IMG/VR virus record: IMGVR_UViG_3300031578_000410 | Location: 1-20,944 of that record | Length of the DNA: 20,944 bases | Reading direction: 5' to 3' (one strand) | Source: a virus | Part shown: positions 11,879 to 20,546 of the stretch, one piece after another | Layout of the letters: every line of letters begins with the position of its first letter | How positions within the stretch are numbered: the first letter of the stretch is position 1 | The notes under the pieces: generated by a model | What the model was told of the DNA's origin: nothing | Databases searched by the model: none | The model's input: the letters and a program-made list of their open reading frames with translations, nothing else | Position numbers and translations under genes: made by a program

Positions 11879-14632
11879 ATGGCTCAAAAAGTAGGCGGAG
11901 TCTTAATCGATATTGCAACAAATGTTGCAAAAGTTAAAAAAGACTTCGAGCAAATATCTGGTCACATTAATAAATTTTCAAAAAATGCTAAAAAAATGCT
12001 TCTAGGGATCGGCGTGTCCCTCGCCGCTGCATTTAGCGTTAGAGCGCTTAAAAGATTTGTGATTGATGGAACCGCAGCTATCGATTCTTTGCAAGATATG
12101 GCTCAAAAGTCAGCGATATCAACACGCACATTTCAGGGATTGTCACAAGCCGCAAAATATGCAGGCATTGATATGAGTGGCGTAGCTACAGGGCTTAAGC
12201 GATTAAACACAAACATACTTGACGCAAATTATGGGTTAAAAGAATCTACCAGATTGTTTGACGATATGGGGATATCGTACAAAACAGCTACTGGAGAAAT
12301 GAGAAAGACTGAAGATGTATTTTTTGATATTGTAGACAAAATATCAAAAATGGGTAACAAGTCAAAAGCGGCTGCGCTTTTAGTGAAATTGTTAGGTCGA
12401 TCAGGATCGGATTTAATTCCGGTTATGAAAAATGGATCAGAAGGCATAAAAAAAGTAATAGATAGATTAGAGCGATTGGGCGGAATTATCACTGATGATA
12501 CGTTCAGCAAGATGGATAGAGTTAATCAGAATTTTAAAGATATGGGGGTGGCAATTGGATCCATCAAACTGCAAGTATTAGCTGGATTGTCCGATGCTCT
12601 ATTGACTATTACAACTGCTATGGTAGACAGTACAACAGCTTTAAGCGAATGGGAACAAGCGGGGAAAACCGCTGGGGCTGTTATGCTAAATCTTACAAAA
12701 AATTATATTGCGGCATCTGGAGCAATTAGAATTCTAAATGAAGGTTTACAATATTATACAGACTTTTTTAAAGGCAATCTTGCAAAAAATGCTGAACAAG
12801 AATATGCCATTTCTGTTCAAAATATCATCAATCATACAAACGAATTATTAGATAAATTAGATAAACCAATCGAATTAAACATAGAAACAAATATCGGGGG
12901 AGATTCTGGCAGCGGGATAGATGCAGCAGAAGCATTAGCGAAACAAGAAGCATATTTAAAAAAAATAATACAAGCGCAAAAAACAAAAGTTCAGTTGTTG
13001 GAAGAGGAACAAGAGTATGCATGGAGCATTGGAATGCAACTCAAAACAGATAGCGCGGAATATGCGGCTATTGCAAAAAGATTATCTATTATAAATGAAG
13101 AAATAAAAAACTTAAAAGTTCCCGCAGAAGCATTAGCGAAACAAGAAGCATATTTAGAAAAAATAATACAAGCGCAAAAAACAAAAGTTCAGTTGTTGGA
13201 AGAGGAACAAGGGTATGCATGGAGCATTGGAATGCAACTCAAAACAGATAGCGCGGAATATGCGGCTATTGCAAAAAGATTATCTATTATAAATGAAGAA
13301 ATAAAAAACTTAAAAGTTCCCGCTACAATTTGGGGCAATATTAAAAAAGGCATGGAAGATTATTATGATACAATTAAAGATAGAAGCTCTCAAATTCAAA
13401 ATGTTACAATAAAAGCGGCTAAAAGCATGGAAGATGCTTTTGTGGATTTTGCCATGGGAGCTAAAATAAGTTGGAAATCAATGGCTGATTCCATTATTGC
13501 AGATATTTTAAGAATTTATATAAGACAAAAATTAATAATGCCTTTGTTAAATAATCTTGGCATAGACAACGCTGGAAGCACATCTCTTGTTCCAATTGGT
13601 TTGTTGAGCGAAAATAGTGGCAGCTCTCAAAATAGTGGCAACTCTTTAGCGCGAAAAAGTTTAAAAAAAGGCGGCCTGGCTAAAGAAAATATTGATTTAT
13701 CCAATAATATGAAAAATATTGTATCTGAAAATACATTTTTCATGAGTAGCGAAGTTGAAGAATTTGTAAAAAATGCTGGCAATCAATATGATTTATTAGG
13801 TGTTAGAATGCGAAAAAATTTATATAGTTCTGTTGGCGGTGTTGGCGGTGTTGGCGGTGTTGGCGGCGTTGGCGGCGTTGGCGGCGTTGGCGGCGTTGGC
13901 GGTGTTGGCGGTGGAAGTGTTGGCGGTACTGTTGGCGGCGCTGACGCTGTTGGCGGTGGAAGTGTTGGCGGTACTGTTGGCAGTGTTGGAAGTGGCAGTG
14001 TTGGCGGAGCTGTTATAAATACTGAAGATATGGATTTATGGGAAAAATGGGGAATGAATGATATGGATTTATGGGAAAAATGGGGTTTCAATGATATGGG
14101 GAGGGAAGTTAATCGATGGATGAACGATTTTAATAAAATAACTGGCGACTCATTAAAAATAGTAGATTTAGTAAATACTAATATTGCTCAAAATACTGGT
14201 GATATTTTTACTGATATTTATCATGGCGACATTAAAGGATTAGTAAAAGATGGCCTTGATTCAGTTGGAGAAGCTGCCACAATAGTAGCGAAAGAGACAG
14301 AAAGTGTAATTACTGGAGCTGGGAAAGAAATTACAAATGCAGCTTCAAAAATTGGCATAAAAAAACCCAATTGGTGGCATCACGGAGGCATGGTTGGAGG
14401 ATATCCAAATATTGCGGAAATACCAAGATTACATAATGGCCTAAAATCTGACGAAGAATTTGCTGTTCTCCAACGCGGTGAACGTGTTTTGAGCAAAAGA
14501 GAAGTTCAAGAAGGTGGCAACATGACAATCAATATTCCCATATCCATTGGAGAACAATTTGCAGGCATAGAAAATTTGCTTAAAAAATCTATAGAAAAAA
14601 CAGTTATTGAAGTAATGAGGCAATATACATAA
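11879..14632 (+). CDS. Tape measure protein (917 aa)
   Basis: This protein spans the tail lumen during assembly and sets tail length; at infection it may form part of the channel. It has a long helical N-terminal half, a hydrophobic segment MLLGIGVSLAAAFSV (about 40-54), the typical AALLVKLLGRSGSDLIPVM block, and a C-terminal FAVLQRGERVLSKREVQ motif common to tape measure proteins. Residues 350-415 and 416-481 are a tandem duplication. Residues 652-678 are nine Val-Gly-Gly units inside a Gly/Val/Ser-rich region reaching about 712, followed by two DMDLWEKWG units (717-738). The start ATG 11879 is 3 bases after the chaperone stop with only a weak AGGT, so coupling is likely. The location after the frameshifted chaperone confirms the call. 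Confidence 0.93.
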   Translation: MAQKVGGVLIDIATNVAKVKKDFEQISGHINKFSKNAKKMLLGIGVSLAAAFSVRALKRFVIDGTAAIDSLQDMAQKSAISTRTFQGLSQAAKYAGIDMSGVATGLKRLNTNILDANYGLKESTRLFDDMGISYKTATGEMRKTEDVFFDIVDKISKMGNKSKAAALLVKLLGRSGSDLIPVMKNGSEGIKKVIDRLERLGGIITDDTFSKMDRVNQNFKDMGVAIGSIKLQVLAGLSDALLTITTAMVDSTTALSEWEQAGKTAGAVMLNLTKNYIAASGAIRILNEGLQYYTDFFKGNLAKNAEQEYAISVQNIINHTNELLDKLDKPIELNIETNIGGDSGSGIDAAEALAKQEAYLKKIIQAQKTKVQLLEEEQEYAWSIGMQLKTDSAEYAAIAKRLSIINEEIKNLKVPAEALAKQEAYLEKIIQAQKTKVQLLEEEQGYAWSIGMQLKTDSAEYAAIAKRLSIINEEIKNLKVPATIWGNIKKGMEDYYDTIKDRSSQIQNVTIKAAKSMEDAFVDFAMGAKISWKSMADSIIADILRIYIRQKLIMPLLNNLGIDNAGSTSLVPIGLLSENSGSSQNSGNSLARKSLKKGGLAKENIDLSNNMKNIVSENTFFMSSEVEEFVKNAGNQYDLLGVRMRKNLYSSVGGVGGVGGVGGVGGVGGVGGVGGVGGGSVGGTVGGADAVGGGSVGGTVGSVGSGSVGGAVINTEDMDLWEKWGMNDMDLWEKWGFNDMGREVNRWMNDFNKITGDSLKIVDLVNTNIAQNTGDIFTDIYHGDIKGLVKDGLDSVGEAATIVAKETESVITGAGKEITNAASKIGIKKPNWWHHGGMVGGYPNIAEIPRLHNGLKSDEEFAVLQRGERVLSKREVQEGGNMTINIPISIGEQFAGIENLLKKSIEKTVIEVMRQYT
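12926..13321 (+). repeat. Tandem 198-bp near-perfect duplication in the tape measure gene
   Basis: Units 12926-13123 and 13124-13321 have equal length (66 codons). By reading they differ at only two bases: 12959 A versus 13157 G (Lys to Glu) and 13014 A versus 13212 G (Glu to Gly). Both changes alter the protein. The frame is kept, so the tape measure gains 66 helical residues. Confidence 0.97.
13832..14014 (+). repeat. Val-Gly-Gly minisatellite in the tape measure gene
   Basis: Nine successive 9-bp units of GTTGGCGGT/C occupy 13832-13912. Degenerate continuations follow, including a GGAAGTGTTGGCGGTACTGT segment that occurs twice. The region encodes a flexible Gly/Val/Ser-rich linker. GC-rich codons contrast sharply with the surrounding AT-rich gene, so slippage is likely. 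Confidence 0.93.
14027..14092 (+). repeat. Two 33-bp tandem repeats in the tape measure gene
   Basis: Units 14027-14059 and 14060-14092 encode DMDLWEKWGMN and DMDLWEKWGFN. The first 26 bases of each are identical. Tryptophan-rich acidic repeats are unusual in this protein and lie directly after the Gly/Val linker. Confidence 0.95.
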
Positions 14633-14650
14633 ATGAGGCAATATACATAA
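14615..14650 (+). repeat. 18-bp tandem duplication spanning the tape measure stop codon
   Basis: ATGAGGCAATATACATAA occurs at 14615-14632 and again at 14633-14650. The first copy is the last five codons and stop of the tape measure gene. The second is a stand-alone 5-codon frame (MRQYT plus stop), whose final base opens the next gene's ATG (TAATG). Confidence 0.95.
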
Positions 14651-15024
14651 TGGTAATGTCTATTAGCACCACAACTTTTGCATTCGATCCTTCAGATATG
14701 ACGATTTTAAAATCAGACAAGGTATGCAGCTACATTAAAACTTATTCTAGTGTAGTGTATTATTCATGGGGATCTACCATCACAGGAAAAGTAATCGATC
14801 TGAAATGGAATGCAATGCCTTCGACGATGTTTGACGCTATTGATATCCTCATAAATACAGACACAACTATGATTTGGACACCCAACATTCCAGGATCGAC
14901 AAAGACATATAAAGTTAATCTTATTGGACTTGATGGAAGTTATTTTATTTCTCAAGAATCATCTTCAAAATATTATCGGAAAGATTGTAATCTTAAAATG
15001 TTGATTATGTCAGAGGTGACATAA
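14650..15024 (+). CDS. Distal tail / minor tail protein (lambda gpM- or Dit-like, 124 aa)
   Basis: This small beta-rich protein immediately follows the tape measure gene, where siphoviruses carry the protein linking tail tube to tip. The middle stretch TTMIWTPNIPGSTKTYKVN (about 73-91) resembles the aromatic-Thr-Pro turn seen in gpM-like proteins; the resemblance is weak and from memory. ATG 14650 is preferred because it forms a TAATG junction with the duplicated tape measure tail; ATG 14656 is an alternative start. Its stop overlaps the next start by one base. It should sit at the tail end as a ring or adaptor for the large hub protein. Confidence 0.6.
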   Translation: MVMSISTTTFAFDPSDMTILKSDKVCSYIKTYSSVVYYSWGSTITGKVIDLKWNAMPSTMFDAIDILINTDTTMIWTPNIPGSTKTYKVNLIGLDGSYFISQESSSKYYRKDCNLKMLIMSEVT

Positions 15025-18000
15025 TGTCACTCACTTTGGACGCAACTCTACAAACAGCTCAAGATAGCGCAAATCATAAAATAATTGTTGAGATAAAAAA
15101 TTCTCTTAATTCAGGCATTCCATTTTTGGGCAATCTTTTGACATCCGAAACTGACAATGAAGATCAGCCCACCATTATAACACATAGCTCCTCAGGTAGG
15201 ATTTGTGCCGCATATATTTTTGACGATAATATCAAATATGTGTACACAGATGAAAGCAGAGAAGAATTTTTTACAGTCACTTTAAACGATCAGACAGATC
15301 TAGGTCTTGGGTTTGATGTGGTTATTAACGATGTGTCGATCGTTGAATTATCTGACACAACAATAGGTTTAATTTTTACTTGTTATACTGCCACTAATTA
15401 TTATTTAAGAACTTCTATAATTAGTGTTGTAGGCATCGTGTCAAGCAATGCACTTATAGCGACATATATAAAAACTTCTTACACTGAAGTAACGAGTCCA
15501 TGTTGTCTATATATAGCAGCAGGGAGCTACTTGCTTGTATATATAGTAGACACTAGCTCAACTGCATCTACTGCATATAGTAGAACAAGCGCAGATTTCG
15601 CATCCTGGTCGGCTGAAGCTGCAATCAGCATAGCCGGCATATCAACTGAAGCAAAGCATAATATACATATTAATCAAATAGATACAGATGATATTTTTCT
15701 TTGTTTAGATTATGAAAATACAACAAATATTATTAATTCTTATTACTCTATATCTACTGATAATGGCAGCTCTTGGGGCGCAGCAGTCGCAATTACCGCT
15801 TATACTAATACCGCGACGATAGGAAAGCATCCTGTATCGATTCAACAAGCCACAGATCAATTACATATAATTTGGGATGAAAAAAGCAATGCATTGGCAA
15901 TCGATGCAGATACTACTGATTGGCCAGGAGATGTAGCGAGTGTAACTAGCTTACATATATATGATGAACATATATATATGATATGCACTTATACGAATAT
16001 CGGAGATAAATATTTAATCGGCGTTGTAAAAGTAAAAATAGATACTTGGGAAATAGTAGACAGTTGGACTACAACCTCTACTCCTGCGTTTAATACAAAT
16101 TTTGGAACTGAGCATTGTTGGTGGCAGTGCAATCAACACGAAGATAAATATATAGTTGTTGGATGCAATATTGGTTTTTGCGCTGTGCTTGATGTAGATG
16201 TCGACACTATTACTCATTACTATTTAAAAAATGATGTTAGCAAAAGTTTAGTAAAAAATATAGATTGGTCTCCATCGCTTGACACAGAGTATTTGCAAAT
16301 AGAATTTTGTAGTATCAACAATGGCATATTGTATCTTGTTACAACAGCCGCAAATTATGACATTGAAATAATATCTATTGATTTAGACCAAGGCTCTCCT
16401 GCGTTATATGCAACTACCACAGTTTATTATAGCTCTACATTATTGACAGAAGTAGACCGTTTGTATTTGCATACAGGATTCTTTAAAATATTTTCTGAGG
16501 CTGGTATTGCTGTTTTAGCTTCAACTGTGATTAGTTGGGCTTCTTTTTGGGGGTCTGTGTTTATTTTTGACACAACTGATAGTGAAAATTGGGTTACTTA
16601 TAAAACATTTCTTGGCTGGGATGATGATTTAGATACTAGCACTATGTTGCCACGAAGAGGTATATTAGACGCTATATATTATGATGGGGCTCTATATTGC
16701 ACATTTAATTATGAAACTAATTATTCTCAGTCAGCAAGAAAAGGAATAGTTAAGATAGTTATAGATAGCGAGGTTTCTTATTTTTTAGAACCGAGTTGGG
16801 GCAGCTATGCAGATTATGGATTTTTGAGACTTTACAAAAATGATAATAATGATTTGTTCGTTTCGTCATCATTGTATGGAATTTCAAAATATAATATAGA
16901 CATCGGAGATTGGACTCTATTTGATAATAATACAGTTCCCGGACTTGTTCCAGATAATTCTGATACTGATTTTATGCCAATTATCTATGATGAAACATTG
17001 GAATTGATTTTTTCTGGAAAAATAGACAATGCAGGCTGGGAAGGGCTGATAGGGTTCTCTGGAAGCGGAGCGCTAAGTAGCCCACAATATCGCATAGCCA
17101 CTTATTCCGCTGGTTGGACGATGAATGCGGCTTCTGATTTTATATCAGGACAATTTGATTCCAATACACAAGGATGCTTAGATCCGATAACCTCTAATTT
17201 TTGGATTTTTTGGACGCATCAAACAGGATCAGAGCTATCAATATATTGGGATAAAGAAATAACTGATTTTGATTTTTCTCCATTGTTGGTGACTGACAAA
17301 AACATAATATCAGAACGATCAATCGACAAACCAGCTAGATTAACTTTTAATATTGCGCGAGGACAACTGTTTGACGAAACTAATATTAATAGCATATATC
17401 ATAATTATTTGAAAAAAGGAACGATAATAACATATCGGCTCGGAGAAAATGTTCTAGGGACTGAATATTGGCAAAATCAAGGAACATTTCGAGTAAAAAA
17501 CAAAGATGTGTCTTTTTCTAAAGGCATAATTCCGATCATGAAAGTTATCTGCGAAGACGAACGAAGCGTTCTCGATGATATGGAACTCATCACGACTCCA
17601 GCAGATTATGATGAAAATTATCCAGAAGATATCATCGCTAATATATTAGAAAACTTAGGTTCAATTTCAAATAGCAATATTCAGATTGATACTATTGATA
17701 ATAGAGCAATATTGTATCATCAATGGATTAATTCAAAATTATTAGATATTGTAAATGAAATATGTGATAGATTTGGTTATTTTTTACGCATAGACGTAGA
17801 TAATGTTTTTAAAATTAGAAAAATTTCAGATTCTAATAGCATTGATCATATATATTCATCAACAGATAAATTAATCACATATTCACCAGACAATAATTTT
17901 TCTGATTATGTCAATCGCATAATAGCACAATCAGAAGAGCGAGATTTTAGAGAAATTACTTATGCAGAGCAAGAATTACAAACAAGAAATGGAACAATCG

Positions 18001-18689
18001 GATGGTGGCAAGGCACAGAGTCTATTCGTATTCCATACTCTGACGACAACTCTATGAAATGCACAGCAGTAAACGCAAAATTTGACACTGAATTAAATGC
18101 AATTTTCAAATGGGAAGATAGCGTAAATTGGAAAATAACGAATCACGATACTTATTGCACGTTGCAGATACAAGCTCCATTACTATTAGAAAAGTTAATA
18201 TTTGCTTTAACAGCCACATTAATAGTAGATGTGATTCCATATATCGGCGGTTTTCTATCTGCCGCTGGTTTTTTAGAAATTTTTCGTATTCTTGCAACTG
18301 TCACAAATTGGTCAATTAGAATTTTTGGAAGAATTCAAGGTTCTGTTAGGGCTGCCATTCAGTCTCAAGCAGATGATTTAGATTTTCAAAATGAAATTGG
18401 AAAAATTGTCGCGCGAACTATAGAAGAGCCATTAGCTTACACTATAGCTCAGTTGCAAGAAGTGGCCGAACATGAATTATTAATTACAAAGTTACAACGA
18501 AATAAAATTTCGATTGAAAAAATAGGACATCTGCAAGATGAGGAGGGTGACACTATTCAAATAGTTCATCCATACAGCAATAATAATCTCAAAATTTTTA
18601 TAACTTCTATAACAAGAATTGTAAATATTCCTAGTAAATCTAACGCAGCTAGTGGAATGTTTGATCAAATCGAAGGTTGGAAGTTATGA
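15024..18689 (+). CDS. Large tail hub / receptor-binding protein with propeller-like N-terminal region (1221 aa)
   Basis: Residues about 30-730 consist of repeated four-strand blocks typical of a beta-propeller or sialidase-like fold, including an Asp-box STDNGSSW (244-251). From about 755 the sequence changes to a tail-hub type: NIISERSIDKPARLTFNIAR, then a region with NEICDRFGYFLRIDVDN and DNNFSDYVNRIIAQSEE, patterns seen in gp27/Tal-like hub proteins. Residues about 1053-1095 are strongly hydrophobic (LIFALTATLIVDVIPYIGG and onward), which is unusual in a hub and might insert into a membrane. A helical C-terminal end follows. I infer a tail-tip protein joining receptor or glycan recognition to the hub. 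No catalytic residues for sialidase activity are evident. It overlaps the next gene as ATGA. Confidence 0.7.
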   Translation: MSLTLDATLQTAQDSANHKIIVEIKNSLNSGIPFLGNLLTSETDNEDQPTIITHSSSGRICAAYIFDDNIKYVYTDESREEFFTVTLNDQTDLGLGFDVVINDVSIVELSDTTIGLIFTCYTATNYYLRTSIISVVGIVSSNALIATYIKTSYTEVTSPCCLYIAAGSYLLVYIVDTSSTASTAYSRTSADFASWSAEAAISIAGISTEAKHNIHINQIDTDDIFLCLDYENTTNIINSYYSISTDNGSSWGAAVAITAYTNTATIGKHPVSIQQATDQLHIIWDEKSNALAIDADTTDWPGDVASVTSLHIYDEHIYMICTYTNIGDKYLIGVVKVKIDTWEIVDSWTTTSTPAFNTNFGTEHCWWQCNQHEDKYIVVGCNIGFCAVLDVDVDTITHYYLKNDVSKSLVKNIDWSPSLDTEYLQIEFCSINNGILYLVTTAANYDIEIISIDLDQGSPALYATTTVYYSSTLLTEVDRLYLHTGFFKIFSEAGIAVLASTVISWASFWGSVFIFDTTDSENWVTYKTFLGWDDDLDTSTMLPRRGILDAIYYDGALYCTFNYETNYSQSARKGIVKIVIDSEVSYFLEPSWGSYADYGFLRLYKNDNNDLFVSSSLYGISKYNIDIGDWTLFDNNTVPGLVPDNSDTDFMPIIYDETLELIFSGKIDNAGWEGLIGFSGSGALSSPQYRIATYSAGWTMNAASDFISGQFDSNTQGCLDPITSNFWIFWTHQTGSELSIYWDKEITDFDFSPLLVTDKNIISERSIDKPARLTFNIARGQLFDETNINSIYHNYLKKGTIITYRLGENVLGTEYWQNQGTFRVKNKDVSFSKGIIPIMKVICEDERSVLDDMELITTPADYDENYPEDIIANILENLGSISNSNIQIDTIDNRAILYHQWINSKLLDIVNEICDRFGYFLRIDVDNVFKIRKISDSNSIDHIYSSTDKLITYSPDNNFSDYVNRIIAQSEERDFREITYAEQELQTRNGTIGWWQGTESIRIPYSDDNSMKCTAVNAKFDTELNAIFKWEDSVNWKITNHDTYCTLQIQAPLLLEKLIFALTATLIVDVIPYIGGFLSAAGFLEIFRILATVTNWSIRIFGRIQGSVRAAIQSQADDLDFQNEIGKIVARTIEEPLAYTIAQLQEVAEHELLITKLQRNKISIEKIGHLQDEEGDTIQIVHPYSNNNLKIFITSITRIVNIPSKSNAASGMFDQIEGWKL

Positions 18690-19783
18690 GAACATATAAT
18701 AAACGATTCTTGACATCAAATATAAAAAAAATATCTGAAAAAAATCTTGAAATAAAAAGCGGCATTGTATGGAGCATATCTACCGCAAATAAATATTGCA
18801 TGATTAAAATTCAGGGAAGCACAGATCAAATAAAAGCCTGGTATCCAGCATCATGGGGAACTCTGCCAGGATGGGTAAAAATAGGGGCTCCTGTGCAAAT
18901 GAGACATCGACTGGGACTCAGAGGGTCAATGGAGATATTCGCGCAAGGTCAAATATTGCCGATTGATTCTTTAAACCCCACTTTACCAACAGCAGACGAT
19001 AGAATAATTGAAGGCTGCAAAATAGGATCAATACCGAACGAGCCGCAAATGATGGCATTAATACATACTGGAGTTGTAAGAATTGGAGGTTCAACGATAA
19101 CAATTGACGCGATAAAAATGAGTGCAACATGTAATTATCGTATGGGCATGGGTGGCAGAATGAATGATGTGGCAGCGATCTCTACTATCGCTGTGGCCCC
19201 ATCCTGCGTAAGCAATCTCCGATATGATTTATTTCAGGTTGGCGCTGATGCAGTAATTGATCTCATAACTGGGACTACTTTTCGTAATACAGCAACAGCA
19301 GCAACAATTTCGAGTGTTACTACAGATCATGTCGAAATTGGACGCATATTGATACCTTATGGAAAAACTCAAATATTAAATAAAGATGCAAATGTGGAAT
19401 GGATAGTAGGAAAAGGAATTTTTTTAAACACAACATGGGATAACAATGATCTTTCCGCCATACAAACTACAGCGGCAATAACAATCAAAGTTATAGATCA
19501 ATATGGACTTGATATCAACAGAGATCAGGGCTCAGGCTGGAGAATGGAATTAGAAATAGCTCAAGGGACTGGATCGGTGTCATCAACCGAAGGAAGCAGC
19601 ACTTCTTTAATTGGAGCAAATACAGGAACTACAAGCAATTCATACACGTTTACTTACACAAGACTTGGCACAGCATTAGATATAAGCCCGATATTAACAG
19701 CAAAAGCAATATCAAATTATGATATTGAGTCTGATATAATGATACTATTAAGAGATTCATCGAACAACATTATAACAGATTAG
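18686..19783 (+). CDS. Putative baseplate/tail-tip protein with OB-like and Ig-like segments (365 aa)
   Basis: I do not recognise a named family. The N-terminal part (about 25-95; GIVWSISTANKYCMIKIQG, then KAWYPASWGTLPGWVKIGAP) looks like a small beta-barrel of the OB type found in tail spike hubs. The C-terminal third (AAITIKVIDQYGLDINRDQG and YTFTYTRLG) resembles bacterial Ig-like (Big-1) strands. The centre has Met/Gly-rich turns (NYRMGMGGRMNDVAAIS). I chose ATG 18686, overlapping the hub stop as ATGA with GGAAG just before it; the TTG at 18677 is less likely. It lies between hub and fibre genes, so a tip-complex subunit is likely. Confidence 0.55.
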   Translation: MRTYNKRFLTSNIKKISEKNLEIKSGIVWSISTANKYCMIKIQGSTDQIKAWYPASWGTLPGWVKIGAPVQMRHRLGLRGSMEIFAQGQILPIDSLNPTLPTADDRIIEGCKIGSIPNEPQMMALIHTGVVRIGGSTITIDAIKMSATCNYRMGMGGRMNDVAAISTIAVAPSCVSNLRYDLFQVGADAVIDLITGTTFRNTATAATISSVTTDHVEIGRILIPYGKTQILNKDANVEWIVGKGIFLNTTWDNNDLSAIQTTAAITIKVIDQYGLDINRDQGSGWRMELEIAQGTGSVSSTEGSSTSLIGANTGTTSNSYTFTYTRLGTALDISPILTAKAISNYDIESDIMILLRDSSNNIITD

Positions 19784-19793
19784 GGAGATAACG

Positions 19794-20546
19794 ATGAGTA
19801 GTAATTATCATACACCATATACGACAGCCACACTTTTTAAAGATACAGACATGAACCCACCTCTTGCGTCTTTAGACGCTGCTATAACATCAAGTAAAGC
19901 CATTACATGTTGCGGTGGTTCATTGGCATGGGATTCTACTGCTGGCACGTTGTCCTGGGCACTTGATGTGCATATTGCATCAATTGGATCAGATGGCAAA
20001 ATGTTTGCAAACATATTAGAGGCTGGAGCTATTACGATTCCGATAAATGGGATTGCATATGTACCATTATCAACAGTTAATAATGCTACTGTATCAGCCA
20101 CATATGTTACATTTTCAACTGCATCAACAGCGTTAATTCCTAACAATAGATTCATCTTAGGTGTGAATAATACAGCTAATCAATTTTACCCGGATCAGTT
20201 GAGTCTACATATTGATAGCATCTTAAACGATGTACAACATGAATCATCTATTACATGCGCATCTACTTTTGAGGTTAGCTTTGCTACTGTAGAGACAAGG
20301 TATCTCTCATTAACAACCAATGCTTCATGTATCATTAGTAATGGAACGAATGGCCACAAATACAAATTAAGAGTAACGCAGGACACTACCGGTAGTTGGA
20401 CACTGGACATCGGAGCTACAGCAGGAAGCATAAAGTGGAAAGGCGGGGCAGCTCCGACAATAAGCACAGGAGCTACAGTATCGGACATATTAACTTTTAT
20501 ACGCAGTAATGGAACTTGGTTTGGAGAAGCAGATCAGGGTTACTAA
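19794..20546 (+). CDS. Tail fibre-like / receptor-binding appendage protein (250 aa)
   Basis: This is a beta-rich protein with low charge. Its C-terminal part (about 190-250) carries a pattern common at the ends of phage fibre and appendage proteins: KYKLRVTQDTTGSWTLDIG, SIKWKGGAAPTISTGATVSD and ILTFIRSNGTWFGEAD. The N-terminal part (NYHTPYTTATLFKDTDMNPPLASLDAAI) could attach it to the tail tip. GGGAG precedes ATG 19794. Its stop overlaps the HNH start as TAATG. The location at the end of the tail module supports a host-recognition role; the receptor is unknown. Confidence 0.65.
   Translation: MSSNYHTPYTTATLFKDTDMNPPLASLDAAITSSKAITCCGGSLAWDSTAGTLSWALDVHIASIGSDGKMFANILEAGAITIPINGIAYVPLSTVNNATVSATYVTFSTASTALIPNNRFILGVNNTANQFYPDQLSLHIDSILNDVQHESSITCASTFEVSFATVETRYLSLTTNASCIISNGTNGHKYKLRVTQDTTGSWTLDIGATAGSIKWKGGAAPTISTGATVSDILTFIRSNGTWFGEADQGY

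Noticed and set aside
12926-13321. The 198-bp duplication as an insertion sequence or CRISPR-like array
   Set aside because: There are only two units, no spacers, no terminal inverted repeats, and both are continuous in-frame coding sequence.
13783-14091. Minus-strand frame rich in Pro-Pro-Thr repeats opposite the tape measure gene
   Set aside because: It is the reverse reading of the Val-Gly-Gly minisatellite. It has no RBS and lies inside a well-supported gene.
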